Origin: Spirosoma oryzicola
GTDB lineage: Bacteria > Bacteroidota > Bacteroidia > Cytophagales > Spirosomataceae
Direction: 5' to 3'
DNA length: 64,000 nucleotides
Assembly: GCF_021233055.1 (NCBI RefSeq)
Contig: NZ_CP089538.1
Span: 4,604,501-4,668,500, forward strand
Shown here: positions 44,967-52,135 of the stretch, piece by piece
Numbering within the stretch: the first letter of the stretch is position 1
Layout of the letters: every line of letters starts with the position of its first letter
Program-made: the position numbers and the translations under genes
The notes under the pieces: generated by a model
Seen by the model: only the letters and a program-made list of their open reading frames with translations
What the model was told of the DNA's origin: nothing
Databases searched by the model: none

Positions 44967-45950
44967 TCAAGGAATCAGCACCGACGAGTACAGGCCTTTT
45001 GCGGCTTTTTTGCCCTCAAGTGCCATTTCTTTTGGCTTTGCCTCCTGCTGTAGTTTACGACTGGTCAGAATATCAAGCAGAATATCGGTCATGTACTCCC
45101 GCTTATTAAACACGATATCGTGGCGATTTTCGGGCAGTAAAAACTGCTTCACCTGCGCGTTGACTAGGTGTTGTTGCGCAAAAGAAACGTTCGTCGGATA
45201 AACGAGTTCATCCCGCTGACCGTGCAGCATGGTGATGTTTGCTTCAATTTTAGGCCAGTCGGGCAGAATTGACTCAAGAGCTTGCCGATGGGCTAGTTTT
45301 TCGTCGTTAGCTAGCCGAAGTAAAGGCGGAATTCCCCACCGGAGCAAGGGTGTATCGACCCAGTGACTAATCGGATAGGTCCGTTCCAGCCCCGGCCCAA
45401 GTGCCGACGAAACAAATACAACGTGATTGACAGCTTCGGGGTTGTTCATAGCCAACCGCGCCGATACCGATCCACCGTACGACGACCCAACGACCATCAG
45501 GTAAGGTGCTTTTTTGTAACGATCAATAAGCGGTTGCAGAAATTCAGCCTGCTTCACGATTGACGTTTCGACCCGTCCAAAATCTGAATACCCATAGCCT
45601 GGACGATCGACAGCTACCAACTGAGCCCGATTGAGCAGGTTTGTATCCTTAAAAAATTCATTGAAGAACGAAAGAGAACTAGGAGCTCCGTGTACAAACA
45701 ACACCACCGGTAAGGCCGAATCGACAGCTAAGGCAGGCGTTTCCATAAAGCGGATGGTTCGTGGTTGCCCGCTACCGTCCTTTACCTGATAACGATGCAC
45801 AGTAGGCTGTATGCGCTGCCCTTTAAACTCTTCGACCAATTCCTGATCCGTCTGCCGAAAATCGACGAACCAAGCTGTTATTACGGTTCCGGCAGCTAAG
45901 ATGAAGAGAAGTAAAAGGCTCCAGCGCAATACAAGCAAAAATCGTCTCAT
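44967..45950 (-). CDS. Membrane-anchored alpha/beta hydrolase
   Basis: A 327-residue protein with an N-terminal hydrophobic anchor or signal (LRWSLLLLFILAAGTVITAW). The alpha/beta-hydrolase fold has FVHGAPSSLSFFNEF for the oxyanion region, the nucleophile Ser in MVVGSSYGGSVSARLA, a probable Asp in LHGQRDELVYPTNV, and a His in LPENRHDIVFNKREY. The family includes esterases, lipases and epoxide hydrolases; the substrate cannot be predicted. It ends 23 bases from the convergent AraC gene with no hairpin between them. Confidence 0.85.
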   Translation of the reverse strand: MRRFLLVLRWSLLLLFILAAGTVITAWFVDFRQTDQELVEEFKGQRIQPTVHRYQVKDGSGQPRTIRFMETPALAVDSALPVVLFVHGAPSSLSFFNEFFKDTNLLNRAQLVAVDRPGYGYSDFGRVETSIVKQAEFLQPLIDRYKKAPYLMVVGSSYGGSVSARLAMNNPEAVNHVVFVSSALGPGLERTYPISHWVDTPLLRWGIPPLLRLANDEKLAHRQALESILPDWPKIEANITMLHGQRDELVYPTNVSFAQQHLVNAQVKQFLLPENRHDIVFNKREYMTDILLDILTSRKLQQEAKPKEMALEGKKAAKGLYSSVLIP

Positions 45951-46083
45951 AAGTAGTGTCGTGTACGGCTATAACTATAAACCAGCCGCTAAAGGTTTGC
46001 AGAAATTACAGAAAGCTTTTTCAGGCAGCGAACAATATGGTAATCTGACCGTTTGGTCTGCATAGGCAAAACCACAAAACGTT

Positions 46084-46266
46084 ATGAAAGAGAAAGCAGA
46101 TGCACCTGCACAGGTCAGCGAAATTGACCTCGACAGCCCCAATCCAAACAATCCCGCCGACACCGATCTAACGTCATCGGCAACACTGCCCGAAACGCGG
46201 GATGCACTTCAAGCCAATGACGCGGAGAAAATGACGCCGGATGAAGCAAACGAAGAAAGTGAATAA
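46084..46266 (+). CDS. Small acidic protein of unknown function
   Basis: A 60-residue, hydrophilic, probably disordered protein: 16 Asp/Glu against 4 Lys/Arg, and no Cys, Trp, Tyr or Phe. It starts MKEKADAPAQVSEIDLDSPN and ends DEANEESE. No family is recognised. It is supported as a gene by its Met start and by an excellent intrinsic terminator beginning 12 bases after its stop. Confidence 0.6.
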   Translation: MKEKADAPAQVSEIDLDSPNPNNPADTDLTSSATLPETRDALQANDAEKMTPDEANEESE

Positions 46267-46278
46267 GCACCCTTTACT

Positions 46279-46329
46279 GATCAGCCCTCACCGGTAGCTA
46301 ATCGCTACCGGTGAGGGCTGATCTTTTTT
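46279..46329 (+). terminator. Strong intrinsic terminator
   Basis: Perfect 20-bp stem (46279-46298 with 46304-46323), 5-base loop, then six T. It ends the small acidic gene; it lies just beyond the 3' end of the convergent PAS gene, so it may serve both. Confidence 0.9.
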
Positions 46330-46336
46330 GTATACC

Positions 46337-46876
46337 TTATTTTACTTCGCTTTCCACCGCCAGAAAGTGAGTCAATGCTCCCTGACTGTCATAGAGCGGG
46401 TCGATCTGCACCCGGCACACATATGAATCTCCTCCTTTTCGATAATTCAGCAGATCCGCTTTCACAGAATTAGCGCGCTGAAGCGATTCTCTGACACGTA
46501 TTATCGTTGCGGGATCGGTGTCTGGTCCTTGCAGGATACGGGGCGTTTTCCCGATAACTTCTAGGTGCGAATAGCCGGTCATCGTCAAAAAATTATGACT
46601 CGTCCACAGGATTGTTTTAGAGAGATCGGTTAGGACGAGCGTAGAACCGGACTCCAATTTTTTGATATACGCGTTTCGTTGTCGACGTGGAATGTTCCAG
46701 TCAAATATATCATTGAGCTGACGAAATAGCTCGATTTCTCGACGATTGGCACGTTGCTGAGCCTGTGTTAGCATGAATATTTCAAAACACGCTACTGGAA
46801 AAGAACGGTTTCCCTCCTGCCGAGACTGGCTATACACCTTGTTCACAAGCTCTGAATATAATTCCGATGTAAGCAT
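46337..46876 (-). CDS. LOV-like PAS protein lacking the photoactive cysteine
   Basis: A 179-residue protein: about 75 residues of helical N-terminus (FEIFMLTQAQQRANRREIEL) and one PAS domain at about 76-179. The PAS domain has LOV features: TMTGYSHLEVIGK, LQGPDTDPATI, the LLNYRKGGDSY strand and DPLYDSQGALTHFLAVESEV. In LOV photoreceptors the flavin-reactive cysteine lies in G-R-N-C-R; here this reads G-K-T-P-R, with Pro112 at the Cys position. The classical covalent photocycle is therefore impossible. It could bind flavin without adduct formation, or sense something else. There is no output domain, so it would work by protein contact. Confidence 0.85.
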   Translation of the reverse strand: MLTSELYSELVNKVYSQSRQEGNRSFPVACFEIFMLTQAQQRANRREIELFRQLNDIFDWNIPRRQRNAYIKKLESGSTLVLTDLSKTILWTSHNFLTMTGYSHLEVIGKTPRILQGPDTDPATIIRVRESLQRANSVKADLLNYRKGGDSYVCRVQIDPLYDSQGALTHFLAVESEVK

Positions 46877-47059
46877 GGGGTTAGAAAGGGAATTTTCTAT
46901 TAGGAAAGATAGTAGGTGGTACTCCTAAAACCTAAAACGGCAGGTTAATAAATTACGAAATGCTTGTCAGCTAAAAAAAATTTTTAAGGCGAAGGATCTG
47001 ATAACCAGCACAAACAAGGTCATCACACGAACGAAACACATTTTTTTTCGACTTCCCTC

Positions 47060-47090
47060 TTGCGCATAACACCAAAAGCCTATACTTTTG
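47060..47090 (+). promoter_or_regulatory. Promoter of tRNA-Asp
   Basis: TTG at 47060-47062, a 20-base spacer, and TACTTTTG at 47083-47090, fitting the Bacteroidota -33/-7 pattern. Transcription would start about 40 bases before the mature tRNA. Confidence 0.65.
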
Positions 47091-47136
47091 TGCCACGATT
47101 AAGGAAAACAACAACGGTTGACCGAAAGTCGAAAAT

Positions 47137-47213
47137 GGTTCGGTAGTTCAGTTGGTTAGAATACCTGCCTGTCACGCAGGGGGTCGCGGGTTCGAGCCCC
47201 GTCCGGACCGCCA
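47137..47213 (+). tRNA. tRNA-Asp (anticodon GTC), CCA encoded
   Basis: A complete cloverleaf of 74 bases (47137-47210) plus an encoded CCA (47211-47213). The acceptor stem is 7 bp with one G-U pair. The D arm is GTTC/GAAT, the anticodon stem CCTGC/GCAGG with loop CTGTCAC (anticodon GTC at 47171-47173), and the T arm loop TTCGAGC. The discriminator is G73, as expected for tRNA-Asp. It has its own promoter and terminator. Confidence 0.98.
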
Positions 47214-47217
47214 ACAC

Positions 47218-47251
47218 AAAGCGCTTATCAACACTGGTAAGCGCTTTTTTT
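47218..47251 (+). terminator. Terminator of tRNA-Asp
   Basis: Perfect 10-bp stem (47218-47227 with 47238-47247), 10-base loop, the right arm running into a T-run to 47251, five bases after the CCA end. Confidence 0.88.
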
Positions 47252-47846
47252 ATTGCCCTTCCCAATTGCTGTTCTTATTCTGAAGCACTGCTGCTTACTG
47301 TCTACTCTTTTTGTTGACCAACGACTACAGTCGATCCTGCTATTTACATATTTACAGATCCAACAACGAAAGAGCGATTGATCAGACGTAAATCTTCACT
47401 GCCAAGCAATCCGTTTAACGACCAGGACCGTAAAATAGACTCATACTCAATTGCTTTACTTTTCTTTAATCATTTTTTAACTTTGAGTTAGTATGCGGCT
47501 TATTCTATTCCTTACTCCCCCCTGACTCTTCTTTAGTCGGACCACCTCACGGCCTCATCCCGAATGCCGCTAACACCTTATTTTAACGGGGCGGCTGTCT
47601 TTATGAACCGGGCTATAAACTCGCTAGCCAGGTACGACCACAAACATAAACGCTTGACTATCAGTTGACGATACGTCTTCTATCCGCTAATTAGCCAAAC
47701 CAGGTGAAGGTTGCCAGGCTAGAGAAAGAATACGTACAGTTTACAACTTAATACAAACTCAACGACGAGAATCGCTTCCTATAAGTCATTCTCAGAGCGG
47801 TTTATTATCGTTGAGCAACCTGAAGAAAAAGCTAAATAGCTTCGTT
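47252..47846. other. Long gene-free region before the beta-helix gene
   Basis: About 595 bases without a credible gene. TAACTTTG at 47478-47485 matches the -7 box on the plus strand; if used, the beta-helix mRNA would have a leader of about 355 bases. A short imperfect hairpin (CTGACT/AGTCGG) lies near 47522-47540, and a run of seven C at 47518-47524. No riboswitch class is recognised. Confidence 0.4.
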
Positions 47847-49313
47847 ATGAAAGTAATTATTTTGATTCGTTTAATTTTTTTTCTGGCTTTAGCTGGTCTG
47901 CTGACGCATTGTAAGCCAGAAGACGCTGTGGTGGACCCCGTTGTTCAACGGCAGGACACCTTGACAATCAACCAGGTACGGTCCTGGAACACGTTACCTC
48001 TGCCTAGCAGCGTTCGCATTACCGATACGGGTATAGAAGGCGTATTTAAGCTGGTCGTTGGCGATAATACCAGCGCCGACGATATGGGCAGTATCCTGGT
48101 AACCGCTAATGGCAGACGTTATAAACGTGATTTTACCGGCCCCGCCAATGCGGCCTGGTTTGGCGTTAACCCTTCGGCGGCTGATATTGGACCGGCGTTG
48201 CAAGCCGCTGTAAATGCGGCTAGTGAAGTCGTTATTCCAGATGGAGCCTACACGCAGGGAACATCCGTTGTTCTCAAAAGCGGGCTGACGATTCGCGGAA
48301 ACGCTGGTAAAGTTACGATTACGCTTCCCAAAACGTACGTGTCGCTTGTTTCGCTGGCGCGGTCCGAAGAGGCTATCACTCCCCTTGAGAACGTAATCAT
48401 CGACGGCTTATCCTGGATGACAACGACTCGGGAAGATGGTATGTTCGGATGCATCTACATCGATGGTCCAACGGTCAATAACCTAACGGTACAAAACTGT
48501 GCTGGTAACGACGTTGCATCTAAAGACAGTACCAACTGGCTGACGGTGAAAATTCAATCCGGTAAAACAGCCAGCAACATTGTGATTAAGAATAACCATG
48601 TGCAGGCACGACGAATGGCCTGTGAGATTTTCAATCACGATAATCACGGTATTTATTCCGGTAAGAACATTATTGTCAGTGGTAACGATTTTCATAACTG
48701 CCATTTCGGTATCTCCTTATCTGGACCGCTGGATGGACTCATGGTCGACAATAATCACCTGACCAACTGTAGTCTGTTCGGCATCGAGATAGCCGGTGCA
48801 GCCCGTAATGTCAAGATTACCAACAACACATTCGAAGGAACGTTTGACAAGTTTCTTACCGGCTCCAACGACGGCAATGGGAATGGTAGTGTAGTGGGCG
48901 GCATGGTTGTTACGGGAAATTCGACGATTGGTTTGTGTACCGGTGGCGTCCAGATCTTTAATGGCGGAACGATGCAATTCACTAAGAATAATTTCAATAT
49001 GACGGGAATGCTGGAACTTGCCCACTCCACAAACGGAGGAACCTACACCGAAAACGTCATTGAAAGTCTAGCCAACAAAGCCATCATCTGTGACAACACA
49101 TCGGACAACACGTTCAGTGGCAACACGATTTCAAACAAAAACTGCCCCGGAAATCACGCTACGTTTATGTCTTATGGCAGCAAGGCAACGAACAATGTGT
49201 TGACGAATAATAAGCTGACAAAAGGCGTCGGTGGCAGTTATTACGATTCAGTTCTGGGTGGTACTACCGTAGCCTCCAAAAATTATGACGAAGCTGGCAA
49301 CCCAATTCCATAA
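47847..49313 (+). CDS. Right-handed parallel beta-helix lipoprotein
   Basis: A 488-residue protein from ATG 47847. This start gives a lipoprotein signal (MKVIILIRLIFFLALAGLLT followed by HC); the frame opens at a TTG 12 codons earlier. From about residue 115 the sequence is a series of beta-helix coils rich in N and G: VVLKSGLTIRGNAGKVTITL, NLTVQNCAGNDV, ITNNTFEGTFDKF, GTYTENVIESLANKAIICDN. The closing coils are typical of periplasmic copper-binding NosD-like and pectate-lyase-like helices. It probably binds or cleaves a polysaccharide at the cell surface, but no catalytic residues are recognised and no carbohydrate genes are adjacent. Confidence 0.85.
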   Translation: MKVIILIRLIFFLALAGLLTHCKPEDAVVDPVVQRQDTLTINQVRSWNTLPLPSSVRITDTGIEGVFKLVVGDNTSADDMGSILVTANGRRYKRDFTGPANAAWFGVNPSAADIGPALQAAVNAASEVVIPDGAYTQGTSVVLKSGLTIRGNAGKVTITLPKTYVSLVSLARSEEAITPLENVIIDGLSWMTTTREDGMFGCIYIDGPTVNNLTVQNCAGNDVASKDSTNWLTVKIQSGKTASNIVIKNNHVQARRMACEIFNHDNHGIYSGKNIIVSGNDFHNCHFGISLSGPLDGLMVDNNHLTNCSLFGIEIAGAARNVKITNNTFEGTFDKFLTGSNDGNGNGSVVGGMVVTGNSTIGLCTGGVQIFNGGTMQFTKNNFNMTGMLELAHSTNGGTYTENVIESLANKAIICDNTSDNTFSGNTISNKNCPGNHATFMSYGSKATNNVLTNNKLTKGVGGSYYDSVLGGTTVASKNYDEAGNPIP

Positions 49314-49479
49314 AACCAGCTTTTTCGCCAGATCGATCAGCATCGGAAAGTCCAGTGGTATAGATTACCTTTTCACACAGGCACACTTATCATACATGTG
49401 TTTTTAGGCACAAGCAACGGTTAAGACTCAGTTGACGTACTGGTAGTTGAATAGGTAATATGAACAAGATAAAGAAAAC

Positions 49480-49508
49480 GCCCGGTCGATTGAATCGGGC
49501 TGTTTTTT
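49480..49508 (+). terminator. Intrinsic terminator
   Basis: A 7-bp stem (GCCCGGT with ATCGGGC, 49480-49486 and 49494-49500; one G-T pair) with a 7-base loop, then a T-run to 49508. It lies 170 bases after the beta-helix gene and may be its terminator, or that of a degenerate third small-RNA unit. Confidence 0.7.
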
Positions 49509-49605
49509 TAATAGGAATTACCAAGCCGTTCGGAACAGATTTACGTATGACTGCTCGTACGTACAAATTGAGTTGGTCGTTTGTCGTTGCCAGGTTAACC
49601 ATCTT

Positions 49606-49640
49606 TTAACCCCTCCGTCCGCACGAAGCCTGTACTTTTG
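49606..49640 (+). promoter_or_regulatory. Promoter of small-RNA cassette 1
   Basis: TTAAC at 49606-49610, 22-base spacer, TACTTTTG at 49633-49640. The layout is identical to cassette 2, down to the preceding TCTT and the TCCGCAC/TTCGCAC-type spacer segment. Confidence 0.65.
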
Positions 49641-49645
49641 TTAAG

Positions 49646-49701
49646 AAGGTTTTTTGGAAAAGAGGATAAAAAACGCCGGTCTTTCTGGGACCGGCGTTTT
49701 T
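49646..49701 (+). ncRNA. Candidate small RNA 1 of a tandem pair
   Basis: About 55 bases between the predicted start (about 6 after the -7 box) and the end of the T-run. It ends in a perfect 9-bp hairpin ACGCCGGTC/GACCGGCGT (49673-49681 with 49689-49697) plus five T. There is no ATG or usable reading frame. Its sequence GTTAAGAA and the terminator resemble the second cassette. No known RNA family was recognised. The start position is an estimate. Confidence 0.5.
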
Positions 49702-49714
49702 ATGTTAACGTCTT

Positions 49715-49749
49715 TTAACATATGGCTTGGGCCGTTCGCACTACCTTTG
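49715..49749 (+). promoter_or_regulatory. Promoter of small-RNA cassette 2
   Basis: TTAAC at 49715-49719, 22-base spacer, TACCTTTG at 49742-49749, beginning 14 bases after the terminator of cassette 1. Confidence 0.65.
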
Positions 49750-49754
49750 CGGCT

Positions 49755-49818
49755 CATAAGAAATATCTCATAGGTTAAGAAAACAATAAATGCCGGTCTG
49801 CTTTGGACCGGCGTTTTT
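49755..49818 (+). ncRNA. Candidate small RNA 2 of a tandem pair
   Basis: About 64 bases from the predicted start to the T-run end, with a terminator hairpin GCCGGTC/GACCGGC (49792-49798 with 49806-49812) and five T. It shares GGTTAAGAA and the AATAAAtGCCGGTCT block with cassette 1 but differs elsewhere. No reading frame. It converges on the 173-residue hypothetical gene, whose 3' end is 28 bases away. The start position is an estimate. Confidence 0.5.
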
Positions 49819-49845
49819 ATAAATCGCTGTCAGGCAAACACACGG

Positions 49846-50367
49846 TTAAGTGGTGGGGGGAACGGCGACACCTCGTTCAATGTAGCCGTACGTATCAATG
49901 CATAGGCTATCCAAATAACGCAGTAAAGCAACGATATTGACGCGTGCCGGGCTGGCCAGGCCATCAATCCAGCGCTCGGAAGAAACCGCGCCGTCTGCGG
50001 TAATAAGAAGTTTGATAGGTCCTGAAATCAGTTCGATCTGCGCTTCGCCCCGAACCAGGCGTACCTCCTCGCGCTGATCCCAATAAGGAAAACCGGAACG
50101 GAAACACTGTCTGGCCTCGAATTCTGTCAAATCTACCAGTGGCCGCAGAATTAAACGAACACATGGCGGAGGAATCGTTCGGACAAACGGTTCGCCCTGA
50201 AAAGACACACCTGCCGTTGGGGTCATCGCATTTCCTTCGATTCGGTCGCGGACATACCTAAGAATACCGATTTGCCCATGTTTGGCGTGCCCGACTGACT
50301 CAATCAACACCGGCTGGCCAAGATGCTGGATTAACTCGTTCGGGGTCAGTGTTACCTCTGTACTCAT
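49846..50367 (-). CDS. Hypothetical cytoplasmic protein, 173 residues
   Basis: No signal peptide, membrane span or recognised domain. It starts MSTEVTLTPNELIQHLGQPV, with a beta-rich N-terminal half (GQIGILRYVRDRIEG; AGVSFQGEPFVRTIPPPCVR) and a mixed C-terminal half (EVRLVRGEAQIELISGPIKL; ARVNIVALLRYLDSLCIDTY). Codon use is like that of its neighbours. It is a single-gene unit; a 14-base palindrome lies 30 bases upstream of its start. Confidence 0.65.
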   Translation of the reverse strand: MSTEVTLTPNELIQHLGQPVLIESVGHAKHGQIGILRYVRDRIEGNAMTPTAGVSFQGEPFVRTIPPPCVRLILRPLVDLTEFEARQCFRSGFPYWDQREEVRLVRGEAQIELISGPIKLLITADGAVSSERWIDGLASPARVNIVALLRYLDSLCIDTYGYIERGVAVPPTT

Positions 50368-50397
50368 TGCTACCTATTCGCCACGTTTCTACGCTTT

Positions 50398-50411
50398 AGC
50401 AGATATCTGCT
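50398..50411. promoter_or_regulatory. 14-base perfect palindrome upstream of the 173-residue gene
   Basis: AGCAGATATCTGCT is exactly self-complementary, and lies 30 bases before the minus-strand start codon at 50367. It could be an operator for a dimeric regulator. Confidence 0.35.
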
Positions 50412-50675
50412 TTCTTTTCTGTTGCTAGAATTATAAGGTGTTGGATAGTGCTTTTTAGCAAGCAACGCTGTCATTTTTGGGCCATTTGCTCACGATACAG
50501 CCCTTTTTTCGAACCCTAAATTATTGGATTTATACCTAGAAAAACAAACCTGCTTCCTGTGACGGCGAACGCACGGATTGCTGAGACAATCAGCTATTTA
50601 TTAAAAAATGGACGGTTGCAATCCAGAAATCAATTATCAACGTATATACTACTAAAGAAGCTTACAGCGAATTGG

Positions 50676-50708
50676 ATCAGGCTACTCCGATGGGGCAGCC
50701 TGATTTTT
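50676..50708 (+). terminator. Orphan intrinsic terminator
   Basis: An 8-bp stem ATCAGGCT/AGCCTGAT (50676-50683 with 50697-50704), 13-base loop, then a T-run to 50708. No convincing gene precedes it on the plus strand, so it may end an unrecognised small transcript. Confidence 0.55.
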
Positions 50709-50981
50709 ATTGTCTCCTATCGACAAGGTTTTACACACCCTCTCGCTTCTATCAACTAAGCAATAGCCGTTAACTGTCAACGCCTTACGCCCAACAAGCC
50801 TATTATCTGGCCGAATGTTCGGTTCTGTGCGTGCAGATAGTATAGAAAGTAAATATCCCGTCGCAGTAGGACGCTACGGTCGTTTTTGCCGAAGTAAACG
50901 GATCAACGAGCGTTATCGAAAAAGGCAGCCAGTCAGACAACAGCCAAGTTACTCATCGGCTCTTCCAACCGTGAGAATTTC

Positions 50982-51905
50982 TTATTCAATGCCTTTTACT
51001 TGCATCGGAAGTGTGTAGACCGATTCAGTAGCGGTAATAAATAAAGTCCGTCGATCTTTTCCCCCGAAACAAAGATTGCCGACCCAGCGCGAAGGAACCT
51101 GTATCGTTCCGAGCTTCTTGCCTGCTGCATCGTAAACCGTGACGCCTTTTCCGGACAGATACACGTTTCCCTGACTGTCGAGGGTCATGCCGTCGGAGCC
51201 CTGCGCAACAAAAAGCTGCCGGTCCGTCAGGCTCCCATCCGCCTTTATCTGGTACTTGTACGTCTTGTTGGCGCGAATGTCGGCCACGAATAAGTGTTTC
51301 CCGTCCGGCGTTCCAACAATGCCATTTGGCTGCATTAGATCACCATCAACCACCACGGCTTCTTTGGCCCCCTTGGGCAGATAATATACCTTCTGCCCGT
51401 CGATATCCGGCTTTTTGCGCTCCCAGTAATCACGCTGGTAGTAAGGGTCGGTAAAGTAAACTCCTCCTTTCGGATCAAGCCATAGATCATTGGGACCGTT
51501 CAGGCGCTGGCCTTTGACGTTATCCAGCAAAACAGTTCGTTTTCCGTCGGGACTAATTGACCACAGTTCGTTTTTCTCATCAGCGCAGGATATGATATTG
51601 CCTTTTTTATCGATGTACAGTCCATTAGAACGCCCGGACTTATCCATAAAAACAGATAGTTTCCCCTCTGTGTCATACTTCCAGATTTTATCGTTGGGCT
51701 GATCGGTAAAATAGATTACGCCCTGTTTATCAACCGCAGGTCCTTCGGTAAACGTAAACTGGTTCGAAACCTGGTGAAGCGCAGCTCCTGGCGCAACTAC
51801 TTTTATGGAATCTAACCCCTGAGCGGAGCCCTGCCGACCGATGACAGTTAGCGCGATTGCGGAAAAAACGACGGATAAAAAACGGACGTTACAAGCGTTC
51901 ATCAT
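50982..51905 (-). CDS. Exported SMP-30/gluconolactonase-like beta-propeller
   Basis: A 307-residue exported protein with a signal peptide (RFLSVVFSAIALTVIGRQGSAQ); either of two adjacent Met codons may start it. The SMP-30/LRE six-bladed propeller is clear: FTEGPAVDKQGVIYFTDQPN with the metal-ligand Glu, LNGPNDLWLDPKGGVYFTDP with the conserved Asn, MQPNGIVGTPDGKHLFVADI with the conserved Asn and Asp. Family enzymes hydrolyse sugar lactones such as gluconolactone using a divalent metal. It stands alone here; the gluconate permease of the window is distant. Confidence 0.92.
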   Translation of the reverse strand: MMNACNVRFLSVVFSAIALTVIGRQGSAQGLDSIKVVAPGAALHQVSNQFTFTEGPAVDKQGVIYFTDQPNDKIWKYDTEGKLSVFMDKSGRSNGLYIDKKGNIISCADEKNELWSISPDGKRTVLLDNVKGQRLNGPNDLWLDPKGGVYFTDPYYQRDYWERKKPDIDGQKVYYLPKGAKEAVVVDGDLMQPNGIVGTPDGKHLFVADIRANKTYKYQIKADGSLTDRQLFVAQGSDGMTLDSQGNVYLSGKGVTVYDAAGKKLGTIQVPSRWVGNLCFGGKDRRTLFITATESVYTLPMQVKGIE

Positions 51906-52135
51906 AAAAGACTGACGTTAAATAAAAGGAAGACGTATTTATAGTTAATTCTACTGTTTACGTTAGTGCAGTATCCAACCGTAGTGCGGCATCGATGCAG
52001 TTATAGCTACCCTACCAAAACAATAGCATTAACAGTCGGTTTCTGTAAAATAGATTTTATCTGTGTGTAAATTGCAAACCGGCACATCATCTGCGGTGTC
52101 GGTTATCTGTTAATCTGCGAAAGTACTGTCGTTTA

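Larger units (their letters stand above)
49314..49845. other. Gene-free region holding tandem small-RNA cassettes
   Basis: About 530 bases without a coding frame of note. It contains three GC-rich hairpins with T-runs on the plus strand (49480-49508, 49673-49701 and 49792-49818). The second and third are each preceded by a matching promoter, and are listed separately. Confidence 0.7.
50368..50981. other. Gene-poor region with a palindrome and a terminator-like hairpin
   Basis: About 610 bases. It contains the palindrome at 50398-50411 and the hairpin with T-run at 50676-50708. A 66-codon GTG frame (50559-50759) runs straight through that hairpin and is not convincing. The rest shows nothing recognisable. 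Confidence 0.5.

Noticed and set aside
47080-47265. 61-codon minus-strand frame containing RTGLEPATPCVTGRYSNQLN
   Set aside because: It is the antisense of tRNA-Asp and its flanks; this peptide is a well-known false annotation produced by tRNA genes.
49360-49508. Third small-RNA cassette ending in the GCCCGGT hairpin
   Set aside because: The terminator is real, but no TTAAC-N22-TAnnTTTG promoter precedes it; it may simply end the beta-helix transcript.
50559-50759. 66-codon GTG-started frame on the plus strand
   Set aside because: It runs through a terminator hairpin with T-run, has no recognisable domain and no promoter or family support.
52090-52105. Third copy of the palindromic repeat (GGTGTCGGTT)
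   Set aside because: Only about ten bases match and neither the inverted arm nor the GC-rich tail is present.
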